A stretch of 64,000 nt of DNA, from assembly GCA_014841835.1 (NCBI GenBank), contig JACYUQ010000004.1, positions 248,001-312,000 on the forward strand, given 5' to 3'. The translations under genes were made by a program, and so were the position numbers. Positions 61,745 to 64,000 of the stretch are shown here, piece after piece. The notes beneath the pieces were generated by a model. The model saw only the letters and a program-made list of their open reading frames with translations. It was not told the DNA's origin and made no database searches. The stretch's first letter is position 1, and every line of letters begins with the position of its first letter. The stretch comes from Oxalobacteraceae sp. CFBP 13730. Its GTDB lineage: Bacteria; Pseudomonadota; Gammaproteobacteria; Burkholderiales; Burkholderiaceae_D.

Positions 61745-64000
61745 ATGCAGATTGCTGCTTCCCCGGCCTCCACCTTCGTGCCGTTCGACGCCCTTCACGC
61801 TGAAATCAAGCGCGACCAGACTCCCTTGCGCGCCGCCATCACGGCCGCCTACCGCCGCGACGAAACCGAGGCGGTGCAGTGGCTGCTGGCCCAGGGTTCC
61901 GGCGCCAGCCACGATGCCCAGGCCCTGGCACACCGCCTGGTTGCCGCCGTGCGTGAAAAACGCACCCGTTCGTCGGGCGTGGACGCCCTGATGCACGAAT
62001 TCTCGCTGTCATCCGAAGAAGGCGTGGCATTGATGTGTCTGGCTGAAGCGCTGCTGCGCATTCCGGACAGCGAAACGGCCGACCGCCTCATCGCCGACAA
62101 GATCAGCAAAGGCGACTGGCGCAAGCACCTGGGCGAGTCGCCGTCGCTGTTCGTCAATGCGGCCACCTGGGGCCTGCTCATCACCGGCAAGCTGGTGTCG
62201 ACCAATAGCGAGCAAGGGTTGGGCTCGGCGCTCACGCGCATGATCGCCAAGGGCGGCGAACCGCTGATCCGCAAGGGCGTCGACATGGCGATGCGCATGC
62301 TGGGCAACCAGTTCGTCACCGGCCAGACCATCGACGAAGCGCTGAAGAACAGCCGCGAAAACGAAACGCGCGGCTACCGCTACTCGTACGACATGCTGGG
62401 CGAAGCGGCGCTGACCGAACTCGATGCACAACATTACTATGCATCGTACGAGCAGGCGATCCATGCGATCGGCAAGGCCTCGAATGGCCGCGGCATCAAG
62501 GACGGCCCCGGCATTTCGATCAAGCTCTCGGCGCTGCACCCGCGCTACAGCCGCGCGCAATCCGCGCGCGTGATGGACGAACTGCTGCCGCGCGTGCGCA
62601 GCCTCGTGTTGCTGGCCAAGCGCTACGACATCGGCATCAACATCGACGCCGAAGAAGCCGACCGCCTCGAAATCTCGCTCGACATGCTCGAGGTGCTGGC
62701 GTTCGATCCTGAGCTGGCCGGCTTCGAAGGCATTGGCCTGGTGGTGCAGGCCTACCAGAAACGCTGCCCGTACGTGATCGATTATGTGATCGACCTGGCC
62801 AAACGGAGCGGTCGCAAGTTCATGGTGCGGCTGGTCAAGGGCGCCTATTGGGATGCCGAGATCAAGCGCGCCCAGGTCGACGGCATGCCTGGCTATCCGG
62901 TCTATACGCGCAAGGTCCACACCGACGTGTCTTACCTGATCTGCGCGCGCAAGCTGCTCGGCGCGGCCGACATCCTGTACCCGCAGTTCGCCACCCACAA
63001 CGCGCACACGCTGTCGGTGATCTATACGTGGGCGCGCCTGGGCAACATCAGCAATTACGAGTTCCAGTGCCTGCACGGCATGGGCGAGACGCTGTACGAC
63101 CAGGTCGTGGGCAGCAAGAACCTCGACAAGCCTTGCCGTATTTACGCGCCGGTCGGTTCGCACGAAACGCTGCTGGCCTACCTCGTGCGCCGTCTGCTTG
63201 AAAACGGCGCCAACTCGTCGTTCGTGAACCAGATCGTCGACGAGAGCGTCGCCATCAACACCCTGATCACCGATCCGTTCGAGGCTGCCCGCGCCAGCGG
63301 CGGCAAGCCGCATCCGGCCATCGCACTGCCGGTGGACATGTTCGGTACTGAGCGCAAGAACTCCGCCGGCATGGATCTGGTCAACGAAGACATCCTGGGC
63401 GTGCTGGCGGGCGGGCTGTCGCAACAGCGTCGCCACGTCGCTGCGCCCCTGACCGCAGCAAAGGTTGAAGCCGGGCCGTTCGCCAACGTGGTCAACCCGG
63501 CCCAGTCGGCCGATATTGTCGGCCTGGTGCAGGAAGCCTCACGCGCCGATGTCGATGCCGCGCTGGCAGCCGCCAGTGCCTTTGCCGGCGAATGGGCCGC
63601 CACCAGCACGAGCGAGCGCGCCGCGATCCTGGAACGCACCGCCGACCTGTTCGAGCAGAACGGCGTCGAGTTGATGGCCCTGGCCGTGCGCGAAGCCGGC
63701 AAATCGCTGCCGAATGCGATTGCCGAACTGCGCGAGGCGGTCGACTTCCTGCGCTATTACGCGGTGCAGATCCGCGCTGTAAAGGATATTCAGTCAAACA
63801 TGAAGTCGGGCGTCCAGGCGCTGGGACCGGTCAGCTGCATCAGCCCATGGAACTTCCCGCTGGCGATCTTCACGGGGCAAGTCGCGGCCGCACTCGCCGC
63901 CGGCAACGTGGTGCTGGCCAAGCCGGCCGAGCAGACGCCGCTGATCGCCCACCGCGCGGTCGAGCTGTTCCTCGAGGCCGGCACGCCGCGCGCGGCGCTG
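61745..64000 (+). CDS. putA: Bifunctional proline dehydrogenase / P5C dehydrogenase PutA (partial, 3' end outside window)
   Basis: Oxidises proline to glutamate in two steps at the inner membrane face. The frame is open to base 64000 (752 codons). The proline dehydrogenase barrel is seen from about 130 to 560 (GISIKLSALHPRYSRAQ, INIDAEEADRLEISLD, VQAYQKRCPYVIDYV, VRLVKGAYWDAEIKRAQ, FATHNAHT, YEFQCLHGMGE in parts), then the aldehyde dehydrogenase domain begins (ISPWNFPLAIFTGQVAAALAAGNVVLAKPAEQTP). Residues 1-50 do not show the ribbon-helix-helix DNA-binding domain of autoregulating PutA, so control probably falls to the divergent Lrp-type protein. Confidence 0.96.
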   Translation, partial: MQIAASPASTFVPFDALHAEIKRDQTPLRAAITAAYRRDETEAVQWLLAQGSGASHDAQALAHRLVAAVREKRTRSSGVDALMHEFSLSSEEGVALMCLAEALLRIPDSETADRLIADKISKGDWRKHLGESPSLFVNAATWGLLITGKLVSTNSEQGLGSALTRMIAKGGEPLIRKGVDMAMRMLGNQFVTGQTIDEALKNSRENETRGYRYSYDMLGEAALTELDAQHYYASYEQAIHAIGKASNGRGIKDGPGISIKLSALHPRYSRAQSARVMDELLPRVRSLVLLAKRYDIGINIDAEEADRLEISLDMLEVLAFDPELAGFEGIGLVVQAYQKRCPYVIDYVIDLAKRSGRKFMVRLVKGAYWDAEIKRAQVDGMPGYPVYTRKVHTDVSYLICARKLLGAADILYPQFATHNAHTLSVIYTWARLGNISNYEFQCLHGMGETLYDQVVGSKNLDKPCRIYAPVGSHETLLAYLVRRLLENGANSSFVNQIVDESVAINTLITDPFEAARASGGKPHPAIALPVDMFGTERKNSAGMDLVNEDILGVLAGGLSQQRRHVAAPLTAAKVEAGPFANVVNPAQSADIVGLVQEASRADVDAALAAASAFAGEWAATSTSERAAILERTADLFEQNGVELMALAVREAGKSLPNAIAELREAVDFLRYYAVQIRAVKDIQSNMKSGVQALGPVSCISPWNFPLAIFTGQVAAALAAGNVVLAKPAEQTPLIAHRAVELFLEAGTPRAAL

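Overview
The window looks like a chromosomal segment of a betaproteobacterium of the order Burkholderiales, most likely an Oxalobacteraceae member of the Massilia/Telluria/Duganella/Janthinobacterium type. The reasons are the GC-rich, strongly third-position-biased coding, the orders DUF493-lipB-lipA and rsmD-coaD-yfhL, an FecR/DUF6600 protein, a PEP-CTERM protein, PhoX and a type VI secretion block. The assignment is by gene content and style only. The window opens inside nadB and closes inside putA.

Layout. 1-15 kb is housekeeping and metabolism: nadB (partial), DUF493-lipB-lipA, an FecR-like surface protein, a LysE-family exporter, HU, an orphan BrnA-like regulator, DUF808 and MpaB-like membrane/redox proteins, an SDR-DoxX fusion with DUF2269, two zinc-free MDR dehydrogenases, glutamine cyclotransferase and nitroreductase. 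15.2-15.6 kb is a cluster of GGGTCAGAGTCGAATT inverted repeats. 15.6-23.6 kb has an exported amidohydrolase, a divergent argO/argP-like pair, Tat-exported PhoX with a three-unit Pho box, and a hybrid histidine kinase. 23.7-28.7 kb holds only part of a type VI secretion system (tssG, tssF, tssE and divergent tssK). 28.9-35.6 kb has a coiled-coil protein, mqo with a lipobox, DUF2946 plus a TonB receptor, a barstar protein and a PEP-CTERM protein.

The main discovery is at 35,978-50,400. This 14.4-kb block has the signature of a Tn7-like transposon in attTn7. It ends about 20 bp after the glmS stop codon. It is flanked by an exact 5-bp duplication GCAGT (35,973-35,977 and 50,401-50,405). Both ends carry 20-bp CAATAAAGTTTGACAC-type repeats in inverted orientation: three spaced copies at the far end and three abutting copies at the glmS end, the architecture of Tn7 left and right ends. 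No tnsA-E gene is inside, so it appears non-autonomous or core-deleted. The cargo is an MFS pump with a truncated LLM oxidoreductase and a LysR regulator, an rsbT-like remnant, an M28 peptidase, an IS110-family element, a hybrid sensor kinase, DUF1203, and a run of small orphan genes of immunity (barstar-like) character. Nearly every small cargo gene is followed by a copy of a roughly 110-bp repeat with inverted ends (CAAGGTCCGCT...AGCGGACCTTG in the best copy). I saw this family only inside the island. The IS110 element is inserted inside the terminal arm of one copy.

50.4-64 kb returns to core genome: glmS, an Lrp regulator and glmU (UDP-GlcNAc synthesis), a DUF6279 lipoprotein, rsmD-coaD-yfhL, an AT-rich gene-free patch, a small membrane protein, a LysR regulator, a secreted HAF/PKD protein, and an Lrp-type regulator divergent from putA, whose product lacks the usual N-terminal DNA-binding domain.
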